A stretch of DNA of 64,000 nucleotides from Trema orientale (GCA_002914845.1 JXTC01000256.1:96620-160619), one strand, 5' to 3'; shown: positions 11,135 to 23,274, numbered from the stretch's first letter. Program-made: numbers and translations. Notes: generated by a model from the letters alone, not told the origin.

Positions 11135-12419
11135 ATTCAACAAGGTTTTAGAACATATCAGTGGTATGAAAAAAAAAAATTGGTATATAATTCTTTTGTT
11201 CATATTTTAAGGAAAAAATGGCTTTTTTTTTTAAAATTTTGCAGAACTGATTTGTTTTCTTTTGATTGGCTCTACATATTCTCTACCATAAATGTGTAAT
11301 TATTCTCTAAATTATTTTGGGCAAGTATGAGTTTGGACAATAAATCCCATTAATATTCTAACTTATGTCATTAACGATAGATCAACTGGGTCGGATGGCG
11401 AGACTATTTTTCAGCAAGTTTATCACTGTCTACAATATCGTATACTCCTAAAACTTTTAATTAACAAGGGAATAAGGAGCAAAGTTCTGCGAAATCCGAC
11501 TGAAGTCTGAGTTTGGCCTTGTTTTACTTTGACAAATTTATACGATGTTTTAAAAAAATAGACTAAAAGAGAAGAAAACAAATACATGTGGACCCCACCT
11601 GTTTAGGACAAGCCACCTCAACTCGTAAAATTATTCCATTCAGGATTATTAGTATATTTGTTTTTTTATATCTTATACTTATTAAATATTTAAGAAAATA
11701 ATTTCAATGAAAATACATTTCTATCAACATGCCCTTCAAGTGTAAGGCTCTTAAAATAAACACGTTCAACATTACAAATCGATAACTCTACCAAAATCTC
11801 ACTGAGCAAGTCAGATGTGTAAAATAATATTAAGCATTATAAACTACGAACAAATAAAAATATAAGTATATTAAATAATCTCTCAAAAAATAACGAGAGG
11901 GAAAATTGTCGATTAAAAAGGCAAAGGGCTAATTTGAATTTTTCAAGATACAAAGACACTTTCAACTTAAATAACCCATCTGACAGCCTTCATATTTCAA
12001 GTAGACCCTAACCACGTACTTAAGCCCTTTCTCACTTTTTTTTTTCAACGCTTATTCATGTTCTTTTAAATCTTCTTTTAAATAGATTTTAAATTTAGAA
12101 TCCCTATAACTGTTATCACCTACAATAATAACAGGAAAATTACTCAGCTCAAGTATATTATTATGATGAACTCTAACATTATCATTATCACATGGTGAAC
12201 TAACACATTCGATATTCTCATCTGTAGTTTGGGGTAAAGTATATCAATAAACATCAATTCTGTTTTATTGTTAAGATAATCTTTAGCTTTAATTCCAATA
12301 TTTCTACAAGTTCAGTTGGAAACTTCAGTCCCATTGTTAACCAACCTATCAACAATATTATTAGCAAGACATTGTTCTACAAATGATAATAAGACCTGAG
12401 CTTATTTCCTATTATTGGT

Positions 12420-12659
12420 CTAAAGTTCTTTGTTTATAGAAGGATGACAACGGGAGTTAAACATACTACATATCATATCAATTGATCTATTGCCTATTTG
12501 ATCCATTTCACTATTAAACTCAGCATTCATACGTTCTTGTAAATTCAAATTTAATCTTCTATTCACCTCTATTATCTTTAAAGATACAACTCTATAACTC
12601 AGACGGGAAATGATAAGAACCAAATCTTCGTTATCTATTTCCACTTCGAAGTCTTGCAT
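12420..12659 (-). CDS. Hypothetical ORF, 79 aa, origin unknown
   Basis: The frame has normal amino-acid diversity and begins MQDFEVEIDNEDLVL, with a mid region rich in charged and asparagine residues (VNRRLNLNLQERMNAEF) suggestive of an alpha helix. Further downstream on the same strand the sequence stays AT-rich and broken by stops. It could be a remnant of a mobile element or degraded gene. I recognise no family, and no splice partner was established. Confidence 0.2.
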   Translation of the reverse strand: MQDFEVEIDNEDLVLIISRLSYRVVSLKIIEVNRRLNLNLQERMNAEFNSEMDQIGNRSIDMICSMFNSRCHPSINKEL

Positions 12660-15008
12660 TTTTTTTAATCACTGGACTCTTCAACTTTTATAATTTAATT
12701 TTACATTACTCTTTTTCCTCTTTTCCATCCAAAAGGGCTTTAACTAGCACATGAATGGCATGTGATCACTCAGCCAAGTGTAAAACCTGAGAATTGAAAA
12801 AAAAAAAAAAAAAAAACGAAGTGCCCAACTTTTTCCTTTCTCGTCTCATCGTACTAGTCATATAGCCACAAATGGAAAAAATAAAAAATAAATAAAAGAA
12901 ACGTGATTGAAGTTTCTTTGCGAGTAGCTTTAAATATTAAGCTGCTAAAAAATGTAAGAAATAAGTAGATTAGAAGTACCCAGAACTAGGATTCTCGTCT
13001 ATTTCAATGGAAAATACTATTTATCGCGTCTAATAGGTTGTTTGCAAGTCGATATTTTACTTGTATAGTAGAATTTTGGTGAGAACAAGAAATCAAGGTT
13101 AAAAGATAGTATTTTGTTCTCTTTTTCTCTCCACATTTTTTTCAGAATCAAACATATTTCAAATACTAAAAGAAAGAAATAGAACAAAAAAAAAATAAAG
13201 AAACCCACCTATCCGAAAGAGTTTGTAACATTACAAAGAAGGAAATTCTTCAGACAAAGGGTTTTAGTTTTGTTTCTCAAAAAAAAAAGAAAAAAACATA
13301 AAAATAAAGTAAAAATTACAAGACAAAACGACTAAAAAGAAGTGAATCTTTTGAATAAATAAGGCCAGATTGTTCTTTAAACTGAAACTCCTGGAAAGGG
13401 CTATAGATGAGAGGAAGATGTGGCCTTATTTATTAATTCAATTATTATTAGTGAAACCTTCTAAGTACTAATCGATTGTATTAGTAAAACGCAAAATTGC
13501 AATGAAAGAGATTGTCTATTAAGAAAGATTTGCTCTATGAGAACAAAGTCTAGCTCTGTTCCCCAATTAATATCCTGTTATAACTATTTTTTTCCTCTCG
13601 GAAGGTTAAGATACTCGACATTTTATAACTATATCTCCAACTTTTGGCTCTCTGGAAAATATAGTACAAAATACAATAAAATGAGAAAGGAGGAATGTTC
13701 AATGCCCTTAGTTTTTTCAATTCTCAGGACTTACCCTTGTGTGAGTGACCACATGTTGGGTATATAGTAGTTAATAGCCCTTTGGATTGGAAAAGAGAAA
13801 AAAGAGTAACGTAAAACAAAAAGACAAGGGCTGGAGAGTCAAGTACTAAAAAAAAAAAAAGAATAATGACTTAAATGATCCATTGGGGAAAGGCTGGGGA
13901 CCCTAGGTGATATTACTCTTTTTTTTTTAAATGAAAATAAAACAATATAGATTCGAATCTACCATACTCATCGATCCACCAAAATACTTGTTTACTAATA
14001 GACTCTTACCAAGATATGATGGCACATGTAATTCTATTAATGTATGTTTCAAATCTAGTGATATGGTGGAAATAAAATACTTGTCAAATAAATAAGTGTA
14101 TAGTTAAAAGTGTTGAAACTACAAAAATGTGATCTTCTCAACATTAAAATAACTCAAATAAATCTCATCTTCAACGTAAATGTTGATCTACAAGAAAGAT
14201 GCACAACAGGTAACAAAGTTCCCTCTTTTCTCCTTGAATCGAGGAATGCTCGCAATAAGATAGTTAAAAGACATTGAGGCTAATTTATCCTTTGTACAGT
14301 GGATGTATCAGATATCACATGTGAAATCATGGAGTTCTCTACTGGGGTAAATTGATATGTTAGGCTTAAAAAATACATCAATAATAAACAATAAGAATTT
14401 TAGATAAATGACCATTGGTATTGCCATTGAACTTCAAATTTTGTTCAAGAGACAGTACAACTGATAGAGATCATACGTCTACTTTCCGTACTTATGTTAG
14501 GCGTAAATATAAAAAATAGATATTTAGCTATTTAATTATTTAATTAGGGTGTTATTTAATTTTGAGTAACTAGTTTATTATTTTCTTTTTATGTTTGTTT
14601 CTAGAATATGTCAGTTTCCTAGTTTTGTTTAAGAGCTTCTCTATAAATAAGCTTTTCTATGTTCATTATTTTTCAGACTTGATTAATGATATACAACTAT
14701 TCAGAAATTCTCTCTCTAATATTCTTCTTCTCTCTCTAAAGTTCTTCCGCTTCTTATCTAAATTCTTCCTAAATTCCTCTCTTTCTCTTCTCTTTCTCAT
14801 CTATTCTAAAGTTTCACTCTTGTTCTACATCAATTGGTATCACAGCCTCATTCAATTTTCTTTGCCTGAATTGATTTTCTCTGCCGAAATCTCTCTAAAT
14901 TTTTCTTTTCTTGTCCTAGTTTAGTCCCTTTTTTGTGTTTATTTTTGTCAAAAAAAAAAAAACAAAACAAAACAAAACTGGCATTGTTCAAAACCGGCAC
15001 TGTTCAGG

Positions 15009-15595
15009 TTTTGATGGCTCTTCGTGCTGAAAAACTGTTTGCCAACCTTAAAAAGTGCTTATTCATGCAAAATCAAGTCTTGTTCTTAGGTTCCATTGTG
15101 TCTGCTCAGGGTATTTCAGCCGACCCTGACAAGGTTAAAGCTATTCAAGAATGGCCAGAACCTACTATCTTGACTGAAGCCCGTAGTTTTCATGGTTTAG
15201 TATCATTCTATAGGCGATTCATTAAGGGTTTTAGTACCATTACTGCCCCAATCACTGAGTGTTTGAAGTTAGGTACTTTTCAATGGATCCCAGCTGCACA
15301 TAAAGCTTACATTGACATTAAGCAAAAGATGATAGAAGCTCCTATTCTTAGGCACCCTGACCTTTCTAAGGTATTTGAAGTTGCATGTGATACTTCCGGT
15401 GTAGGAATAGGAGGTGTTTTTAGTCAAAATGGTCACCCTGTTGCTTACTTTAGTGAGAAACTCAATGAGGCAAAACAATGCTATTCCACTTACGATAGGG
15501 AGTTTTATGCTATTGTCCAATCTCTTCATCATCGGCATTATTATCTGTTGCCCAAGGAGTTTGTCCTCTATTCTGGCCATCAAGCCCTTCGTTAC
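15009..15595 (+). pseudogene. Element A reverse transcriptase (C-term) and RNase H (N-term) fragment
   Basis: The frame opens at ALRAEKLFANLKKC, the thumb-proximal part of Ty3/gypsy RT. It passes through FLGSIVSAQGISADPDKV and the 'RSFHGLVSFYRRFIKGFS' connection region, then enters RNase H with the first catalytic aspartate in EVACDTSGVGIGG and the segment YDREFYAIVQSLHHRHYYL. It stops at HQALRY, where the minus-strand B element begins. Reading on to the printed stop only adds LTR-derived residues. A full gypsy RT-RNase H is about 450 residues; under 200 remain here. Confidence 0.9.
15591..15595 (+). repeat. Target-site duplication GTTAC (left) of element B
   Basis: GTTAC directly precedes the LTR end tgtgacgtccc at 15596. 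The same pentamer, inverted (GTAAC on the plus strand), lies at 23968-23972 next to the other LTR end. See the inversion finding. Confidence 0.85.
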
Positions 15596-18293
15596 TGTGA
15601 CGTCCCTTGATCCCACACACGTGCGTAAGCATATTGGTATAAATATTTAGTGAGATCGAGAGACGCTACCCAATTTAGAACTAATAAAATGGGGTAAAAT
15701 TTAAAACTTTTTAAACTTTCTGGGAGAAAACGGGAAAAGCTGCACTCATTTTGACGTATAGTATAATTTATACATACAAACATACTCACAAAGTGGACCT
15801 CTCATAAAATATACATAATATACATACACTCAAGACAGATACAAAATTTTCAGTCAGGAAACCACAGCGTCAAAATGCTCATATACACAAGCCGCGGTCA
15901 GAAAGTTGGCACTCCTCCTCTAAACTCACATATGAGCAGTATCATCTGCAATGTAAGAATATTTGTGAGTATAAAACTCANACTCAGATAACTAATAACT
16001 AATCATAAGCCGTCGTATGGAGGTCTCGAGTCCCAAATACATCTCAAACCCCTCTGTGTACTGCAGAGGTCCTCCCCATACCGCTATCCGAGTGTTCCCA
16101 AAGGAACTAAATATATATAATGTCCCCGAAGGAACCTAATAATGTCCCCGAAGGAGCCAGATAATGTCCCTGAAGGAACCAGATACTTGGGCGCTGGCCC
16201 GCCACACCCTATTCACTAATACTCGTCAGGCAATATAAATACACCACGTGTTCATGTCTCATGTAAAGCATAATGATAAATGCATATGTGCACATATTCA
16301 CAAATTCCATATCCACACATTTCACAGATTCACAGAAACAAAGAATTTCTTACATTGCAGGTGTGACGTTACTTACCTTCTGTCCGACAGAAAAGATAGT
16401 GGAAAGGGGTCAGTATCCTCGGTAGCAAGGTGTGTGGAAGACCTGATATAAATTTCATTACTAGAATGATTACTACAATGTAAAATGCCTAAAGAAAACA
16501 ACCACAAGTATAAATCACAACTTTTACAAAGTCATGAAATCTAATCACAAAATGAACCAAAACATCGCCTACTTTCATAAAAACTAGCTCAATTGCTTCT
16601 AAAAGGTATCATTTGATTTTAAAAATATTTGGACAGCACCTCCCCTATTTTTAGGACACTCCCACATGATTAAAATCATGGTTTAAGACCTGCAATAATA
16701 ATCCACAAGCCAAATCCCACATATACATCTCAAAAAAGATCATTTAGAACATTCTAGCTACGCTTGAATTCCTTTCGGTTTAAAATAACTTATACTCGTG
16801 TATCATTATAACCAGCCACCAAATGAGTGAAATAAATAATAAGATTCATAAAATATAAACTCCAAGTCTAGAAAATCAGATTACAATTAGAAAAATATAA
16901 TCTACCACACATGAAATCACTTAAATCCATAACTAGCACACTTTAGGGGTTTTAAGTCTAACTTTAATCCTCCACTTAAATTCTTTATTTTTAGCCATAT
17001 ATAAGGTTTTCTAGGGCCTTTATTCATCAATTTAAAGCTTTGATTTAAGAGCTAAAACAATAGAAATAAATTACTATTTCTAAATTCTACAAAAACCTCA
17101 CCTTGACTAGTTTGAATCTTTGTTGAAGCTCTTGCCTTCTTCTTCCACAAAACTGATTTCTAAGGCTTAGAAATTGATCTTAGGACTCAAGAGGACCTGG
17201 AGGAATCATTATTTAAGTGGTATCAAGTAGAGAATTGAAATAACAAAACAAAACCTAGGAAGGAGAACTAGTAGAATTACCTTGACTAGTTTGGTCCTAC
17301 CTTGATTTCTTGGGCTCCAAATTAAGTTCTACCACTTGGAAATGATAGAAATGGTTAAGGAAAGCTGAGACAAGTCTAAAAATGAGTGGGAGAGTCTCAG
17401 GTCATGGCTGGAGAGAAAGGAGAAGAAAATGACCAGATTTGGTCAAAAGTGATACTTAATGACTAAGAAATGGCATAACTTAAGTTCTAAGGGGTATTTT
17501 GGGAATTTTGCACCTTACTTTCCATGTGTCCAGCTCTAGAACATGCTTAGCATACTCACCATATTGCTGGTCCATCCTATACACCCAAGTATAGACTAAA
17601 ATGGTGAAACCTAGTTTAGGAGGTGAAAACTAGTCATACTTTGACCTATAATCCCATATGACGAATCTTATTGTAATTTAGTGGAACCTAGCCCCATAAA
17701 CAATCATTAAACATAAAAAAAAAAAAGTCAATTAGACTCCAATTAATAATGTAAACAAAGTACTAATGCCTAATCATTAAAGGGCACCAAAATAACTTTA
17801 CTCGATTAAGCTTAATCTAAGCTAGCTTAGTGCAACTAAACACCAATTTAGTACAGTGACTGCCACCTCGTGCTTACTTGGGGCCAATAAATAAAATGTT
17901 ATAAATGAGTCCTAAGCATTAAATTAAAGCTATTTGACGTGTTAAACGTACAGTGAATTTGGCTCTGAAAAGCGTGAAAAATGCATTTTACCGAAAAACT
18001 ACTATTTGACCAAGTTATCAACAGACATGATTTTAATGCATGTTCATATAGTATTACTATTCATAAATGTATTTTTTGTTCCTTTCACACACCAAGCTCT
18101 CTTTCTGAGGGTACTGAGCCTTTACACTGCATGGGAGCACTTCCACAAACATTAGTACAATAATACAGATCATTTAGCAATCAGAATGAGTAATTTCCCA
18201 TGAAATTGATACTAATTGCGTGATATGAATATTATGCAATATGAGTATGTTTATTATTGGCTTATTATGCACGTGAGAATCTTGGGCTTCACA
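15596..18293 (-). repeat. 3' LTR of element B
   Basis: 2698 bp bounded by tgtgacgtccc at 15596 and the complement of tgtgaagcccaag at 18293. It contains an N at 15981, where about 150 bp present in related copies are missing. Three 22-bp repeats (aatgtccccgaagga type) lie at 16119-16184. Short frames inside it (for example 16248-16451, 17981-18163) are not genes. Confidence 0.9.
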
Positions 18294-18330
18294 ATCCTTC
18301 CCTCCTTATTAAATTTCGTCCTCGAAATTT
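18294..18330 (-). other. Polypurine tract region of element B
   Basis: On the minus strand the sequence 'aataaggagggaaggat' lies directly before the 3' LTR start. This matches the position and composition of the plus-strand primer of reverse transcription, and the equivalent tract of element C (33070-33082). Confidence 0.75.
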
Positions 18331-18406
18331 GCTTACCGCATAACTCGGGATGTTGATTCCTCATTTTATCTTCTCGTTCCCATGTAGCCTCCTCAACCGA
18401 TTGGTT

Positions 18407-19456
18407 TCACCATAGAACTTTCACTAAAGGAATCTTTTTGTTTCTCAATTCTTTCTCCTTTCTATCTAAAATCTGAATGGGACGTTCCTTATAGGTTAAC
18501 TTTGGATCCAGTTCAAGTGGTTCCTGGCTAAGAACATGGGATGGATCTGATATATATTTTCTCAGCATAGAAACATGGAAAACGTTATGTACACCTGATA
18601 ACTCTGGGAGCAATGCAAGCCTATAAGCGACATTCCCTACTTTCTCAAGGATCTCATATGGACCTATGAATCTAGGACTTAACTTCCCTTTCTTTCCAAA
18701 TCTCATGACACCTTTCATAGGCGCAACCTTGAGAAATACCTTGTCACCAACAGAAAAATGTAAAGGTCGACGTTCTGGATCTGCATAAAATTTCTGTCTA
18801 CTTTGAGCAGCTATCATACGTTTTCTGATCTTTTCTACTGCCTCAGCTGTATCTCTAACAATATCAGGACCCAAATACCGTCGTTCTCCAACCTCATCCC
18901 AGTGAACTGGAGATCTACATTTTCTACCATACAACATCTCATAAGGTGCAACACCAATCGTTGCTTGAAAGCTGTTATTATAGGAGAACTCAATCAGTGG
19001 TAGGTAATGGTTCCATGATCCCTGAAAGTCCATAACACAAGCTCGAAGCATATCCTCCAAGATCTGAATAGTCCTCTCAGCCTGGCCATTTGTCTGAGGA
19101 TGGAATGCAGTACTAAATTTCAATTTAGTTCCCAAAGCTCGCTGTACACTTTCCCAAAACTTTGAGGTAAACCTGGCATCTCTATCTGAGACTATGGAAA
19201 CTAGAATTCTATGAAGTCTAACAATTTCTTTAATGTACAATGCTGCAAGTTTATCCATGGAGTAGGTCATAGAAATTGGAATAAAATGAGCTACTTTAGT
19301 ATGTCTATCAACTATAACCCAAACTGCATCCTGACGAGAAAATATTTTTGGTAATCCAACTACAAAATCCATGGCGATCTCCTCCCATTTCCACTCAGGC
19401 AACTGTAGTGGTTGCAACTCTCCTGCTGGTCTCTTGTGCTCAGCCTTAATCTGTTA
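18407..19456 (-). pseudogene. Element B integrase
   Basis: The core shows all three catalytic acidic residues of the DDE integrase: D in AMDFVVGLPK, D in VSDRDARF, and E in GQAERTIQ. The C-terminal module keeps GKLSPRFIGPYEIL, VHNVFHVSMLRKYI and KIPLVKVLW. A TAA stop at 19454-19456 directly follows the zinc-binding CLTC motif, where related copies have glutamine. A second stop at 18407 cuts the chromodomain-like tail (frame continues NQSVEEATWERED). It is disabled but recent enough to read clearly. Confidence 0.93.
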
Positions 19457-20527
19457 ACATGTTAAGCAATGCTCCACAAACTTGAAAATATCCTTCTTCA
19501 TTCCTGGCCACCAGTAAAGAATCTTCAAGTCATTGTACATTTTAGTGGTACCTGGATGGACTGAATATGGAGTATTGTGCGCTTCCACTAGAATTTCTTC
19601 CTTGATATTTCTGTCATCTGGTACACAAAGTCTACCTTGAAATCTGATAACTCCTTCAGCAGAAATAGTGAAATCTGACTTTTTTCCTGACTCTACAATT
19701 TCTTTATATCCAACCAATTCAGGATCTTCATTCTGGCCTTGTTTAATCCTGTCTAATAAAGTAGACTGCAATGTCATAGCACATAATTTACCAGTGATCA
19801 ACTCAATACCTGATCTGTATAATTCTTCCTGTAAAGGTTGCTCTAGTTCATGTAAAACTACCAGACTACCAGATGATTTTCTGCTGAGTGCGTCCGCCAC
19901 AACATTGGCTTTTCCTGGATGATAACTGATGTTGCAATCATAGTCTTTTACTAATTCTAGCCAACGTCTTTGTCTCATGTTCAGTTCTTTCTGAGTGAAC
20001 AAATATTTCAAACTTTTGTGATCAGTATAAATTTGACAATGAATACCATACAGATAATGTCACCAAATCTTTAATGCAAATACCACTGCTACCAGTTCTA
20101 TATCATGAGTAGGATAATTGCGCTCATAATCCTTTAGCTGTCTTGAAGCATAAGCAATAACTTTCCCATTTTGCATGAGCACGCATCCCAGACCTTGTTT
20201 CGAAGCATCACTATAAATAACAAACCCCTCTGTACCTAAAGGTAGAGTCAGGACTGGTGCTGAAATTAGTCTCTACTTCAACTCTTGAAAACACTTTTCA
20301 CACTCATCAGTCCATATGAATTTGTTACTCTTCCTGGTCAACTGGGTAAGTGGCATAGCTATCTTAGATAATCCTTCAATAAATCTTCTATAGTAACCGG
20401 CCAAACCTAGAAAACTTCTGATCTCTGTAACATTGGTAGGTCTAGACCAATTATTAACTGCCTCAACCTTGGCTGGGTCAACAGAAATTCTATCCTGAGA
20501 GACAACATGACCAAGGAACGATACCTT
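19454..20527 (-). pseudogene. Element B RNase H and integrase zinc-binding region
   Basis: Downstream of the RT stop the same frame continues through [15 protein letters not shown], the RNase H motif [32 protein letters not shown], then [26 protein letters not shown] and the HHCC zinc-finger region ending HCLTC. In-frame stops interrupt it at 20273-20275 (tag) and 20060-20062 (tga). Confidence 0.9.
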
Positions 20528-21230
20528 TTATAACCAGAACTCACATTTCTTGAATTTAGCGTACAACTCTTTTTCTTTCAATATGTGTAGCGTGATTCTC
20601 AAATGCTCTTTATACTCTTCTCTAGATCGTGAGTATACTAAAATGTCATCGATAAACACAATAACAAACTTATCTAAGAATTCCTTAAATATCCTGTTCA
20701 TCAGCTCCATAAACGCTGTTGGAGCATTGGTCAGACCAAATGGCATCACCAGAAATTCATAATGACCATACCGAGTTCTAAAGGCAGTTTTTGGAATATC
20801 TTCTTCTCTGACTCTTAACTGATGGTAACCAGAACTCAAATCAATCTTCGAAAATATGGAGGCACCCTGTAGTTGATCAAACAAATCATCGATACGAGGT
20901 AGGGGATACTTGTTTTTAATAGTCACTTTGTTAAGTTCCCTGTAGTCAATACACAATCGCATAGTACTATCTTTCTTTTTCACAAACAACACTGGTGTAC
21001 CCCATGGTGAAAAGCTAGGACATACAAATCCTTTGTCTAGCAATTCCTGTAATTGTATCTTTAACTCCTTCAATTCTGCTGGGGCCATCCTATATGGTGT
21101 CTTAGAAATAGGTGCAGTACCTGGTACTAAATCAATAGCAAAATCAATCTCTCTTACAGGTGGTAAACCTGGCAAATCCTCTTGAAACACATCCAAGAAA
21201 TCTTGCACAATTAACACAGAGTTTTGAACA
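20528..21230 (-). pseudogene. Element B reverse transcriptase
   Basis: Contains the gypsy RT blocks in order: [15 protein letters not shown] linker, [85 protein letters not shown] and the active-site [13 protein letters not shown] stop at 20528-20530 follows KKCEFWL, where intact relatives continue. The linker is fused directly to the gag zinc knuckle because the protease is deleted. Confidence 0.93.
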
Positions 21231-22254
21231 ATTAACACAATTAACCTTGCAGCTCTACGACACTCTCCAATATGATTCTTGCCACAGAGTTTGCATTGCT
21301 GTAAACCAGCAGTAGGGGTCCCTTGGTCAATCCTGGGACGCTTACCTTGATCAGGTCGAGGCTGTTGAGCTGGAACTACCCTCCTCTTCATATCCTGAGG
21401 ACGTTGAAACTGAGTATGTCCTCCTCTATTTGCCTGAAAACTAGGTCTGAAACCCCTTTGCATCTCTCGGGCCTGTCTCTCTCTCTCCTGATCTTTTCCT
21501 CCTCCAAAACATCTTTTTCTGCTTGCTCGGCATCTAATGCCCTATCTGCAATCTGGGCAAATGGTACACCTCTAATTCCACCAGATTTCAAATCTCTCAC
21601 AATAGTCTTCTTCAGGCCCTGCATAAACTGATCTACCTTTAACTCATTAGTGGCAACCATGTGAGGTGCATATCGGGATAGCTCATCAAATTTACGGATA
21701 TATTCTGCAACAGACATCTCATCTTGCTTTAGATTGACAAAATCAATCCTTCTACTGGCTCTCATGGCATCAGTAAAACATTTTCTGTAGAATAACTCTC
21801 TAAACCTCTCCCATATCATAGTAGTAATATCATGAATAGTGCTCATGGTATCCCACCAGTACTCAGCATGGTGTCTCAGCACGAAACTAGCACAAGGAAC
21901 CTTATCTGTATCAGTGACCTTGGCATATGCCAGCATACGCTCAGTGGTCCTAATCCACTGCTCTGCTTGTATCAGATCAACCCCGCCATCAAAAGTTGGA
22001 GGCTGGAGTTTTCTGAATCTTTCCCCAGCACATTCACTAGCATCATGCCTATGTTGAGGTGGTGGTGGCGGAGGGTTAGGTTGATTTTCTTGTCTCATAC
22101 GTTGCTCCAAAATATTTTGTATCAAGGAAGCCAACTGTTCAACCTGATTACCATCCTGTGAAGAAGATACAACCCTCTCAAAATTATCTTGACCCCGAGT
22201 AGTGACCATACTGATATCCTGACACCCAGATTCCATAGTTCCAATTATAGCCAA
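21230..22254 (-). pseudogene. Element B gag, fused past a missing protease
   Basis: The capsid-type gag region runs from 22254 (ERFRKLQPPTFDGG, EQWIRTTERML, YWWDTM, FRELFYRKCF, EYIRKFDELSRYAPHM). A frameshift in a gagagaga tract near 21480 moves the rest to another frame, which holds the zinc knuckle [12 protein letters not shown]. Right after the first knuckle the sequence jumps to the RT linker, so the second knuckle and aspartic protease (about 300 residues in element C) are absent. A short repeated '[13 protein letters not shown]' marks the junction. Confidence 0.9.
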
Positions 22255-22400
22255 TAATAATCATCACCAGAATATGAATGCAATAATAAAAAAATTTGAA
22301 CAACTATCAAAATACATATCAAATACTTACAGAGAAGTGAGGCTTCCTTTCCTTCCCGACGTGTGTATATAAGCGGTCTTCAGAATCATTTTAAAACATA

Positions 22401-22414
22401 AGCTCTGATACCAA
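22401..22414 (-). other. Primer-binding site of element B
   Basis: The minus strand reads ttggtatcagagct just inside the 5' LTR. It is complementary to the 3' end of initiator tRNA-Met, the usual plant primer. Confidence 0.88.
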
Positions 22415-22415
22415 C

Positions 22416-22883
22416 TGTGACGTCCCTCGATCCCACACACGTGCGTAAGCATATTGGTATAAATATTTAGTGAGATCGAGAGACGCTACCCAACTTAGAA
22501 CTAATAAAATGGGGTAAAATTTAAAACTTTTTAAACTTTCTGGGAGAAAACGAAAAAAGCTGCACTCAATTTGACATATAGTATAATTTATACATACAAA
22601 CATACTCACAAAGTGGACCTCTCATAAAATATACATAATGTACACACACTCAAGACAGATACAAAATTTTCAGTCAGGAAGCCACAGCGTCAAAATGCTC
22701 ATATACATAAGCTGCGGTCAGAAAGTTGGTACTCCTCCTCTAAACTCACATATGAGCAGTATCATCTGCAATGTAAGAATATTTGTGAGCATAAAACTCA
22801 GTAAGTAACGTATGCTGATGCAAAGTGCACATGGCAGAGAGCGGATAATCATATGATTGGGATCCCTGTGTATATTGTATTGC
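22416..22883 (-). repeat. 5' LTR of element B, truncated
   Basis: About 468 bp matching the inner end of the 3' LTR, starting tgtgacgtccc at 22416. Similarity to the family (compare 38814-39711) stops at 'tatattgtattgc' near 22883, where foreign sequence starts. The remaining outer part is probably the LTR piece at 23973 onward. Confidence 0.88.
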
Positions 22884-23116
22884 CTAGGGTTAGGCATGTT
22901 GTTGGGCATTAAAGACGAAGCTATCAAGCATAATTTATTAGTGTGGTTATTCAAAATGTTTAATTTTGTTGAAGATATACTAGATATTAATGGAAAATTA
23001 TTCAACTTAAATAGTATGATTTTTTCATCAATAATTAGTGTGAAAGATGGGATCGAGGACATGTTGGAAATTTAGTTCGAAGATGATTCAACCAATATAG
23101 CTGAACTAATAGTTGT
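22884..23116 (-). other. Unidentified segment flanking inverted element A
   Basis: This piece lies between the broken B LTR and the inverted A LTR. On the minus strand it can be read without stops for about 60 codons (MSSIPSFTLIIDEKIILF and further NNMPNPR), vaguely like the start of copia gag. The resemblance is weak and the source is unresolved. Confidence 0.3.
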
Positions 23117-23274
23117 TGATGTAGAACAAGAGTGAAAATTTAGAATAGATGAGAAAGAGAAGAGAAAGAGAGGAATTTAGGAAGAATTTAGAGAAGAAGA
23201 CGAAGAACTTTAGAGAGAGAAGAAGAATATTAGAGAGAGAATTTCTGAATAGTTGTATATCATTAATCAAGTCT

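Larger units (their letters stand above)
10670..14494. other. AT-rich intergenic sequence with simple repeats
   Basis: No gene with recognisable similarity was found. Apart from the (TA)n tract and the 79-residue frame listed separately, the stretch holds homopolymer runs (for example poly(A) near 12798-12816) and short frames without motifs (13017-13208 minus, 13537-13767 plus). Confidence 0.45.
14495..15595 (+). mobile_element. Ty3/gypsy element A, 5' part (deletion derivative)
   Basis: A 338-bp LTR (14495-14832, tgttaggcg..ctacatca) with a TATA motif 'ctataaataagc' is followed by an imperfect primer site (tggtatcacagcc). After an A-rich leader the sequence jumps near 15005 straight into the C-terminal part of reverse transcriptase, so gag, protease and most of RT are deleted. 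The element is broken at 15595 by element B. Its continuation is found inverted at 23972 down to 23117. Confidence 0.88.
15596..22883 (-). mobile_element. Chromovirus-like Ty3/gypsy element B (defective)
   Basis: Order on the minus strand: truncated 5' LTR (22883-22416), primer site (22414-22401), gag, RT-RNase H, integrase, polypurine tract, 3' LTR (18293-15596). Motifs and order (gag-RT-RH-INT, integrase C-terminus with VHNVFHVSMLRKY and IPLVKVLW) match Del/Tekay-type chromoviruses. The protease is missing, and there are one frameshift and at least five in-frame stops, so it cannot act alone. Its outer 5' LTR half appears displaced to 23973. Confidence 0.9.

Noticed and set aside
10994..11299. 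101-residue frame with a long IYIYIY stretch
   Set aside because: It is produced by the (TA)n microsatellite and has no start context or similarity.
13918..14095. Possible second SINE on the minus strand (poly(T) start, 'gattcgaatct' like a B box)
   Set aside because: The A-box to B-box distance is too long and no flanking duplication was found.
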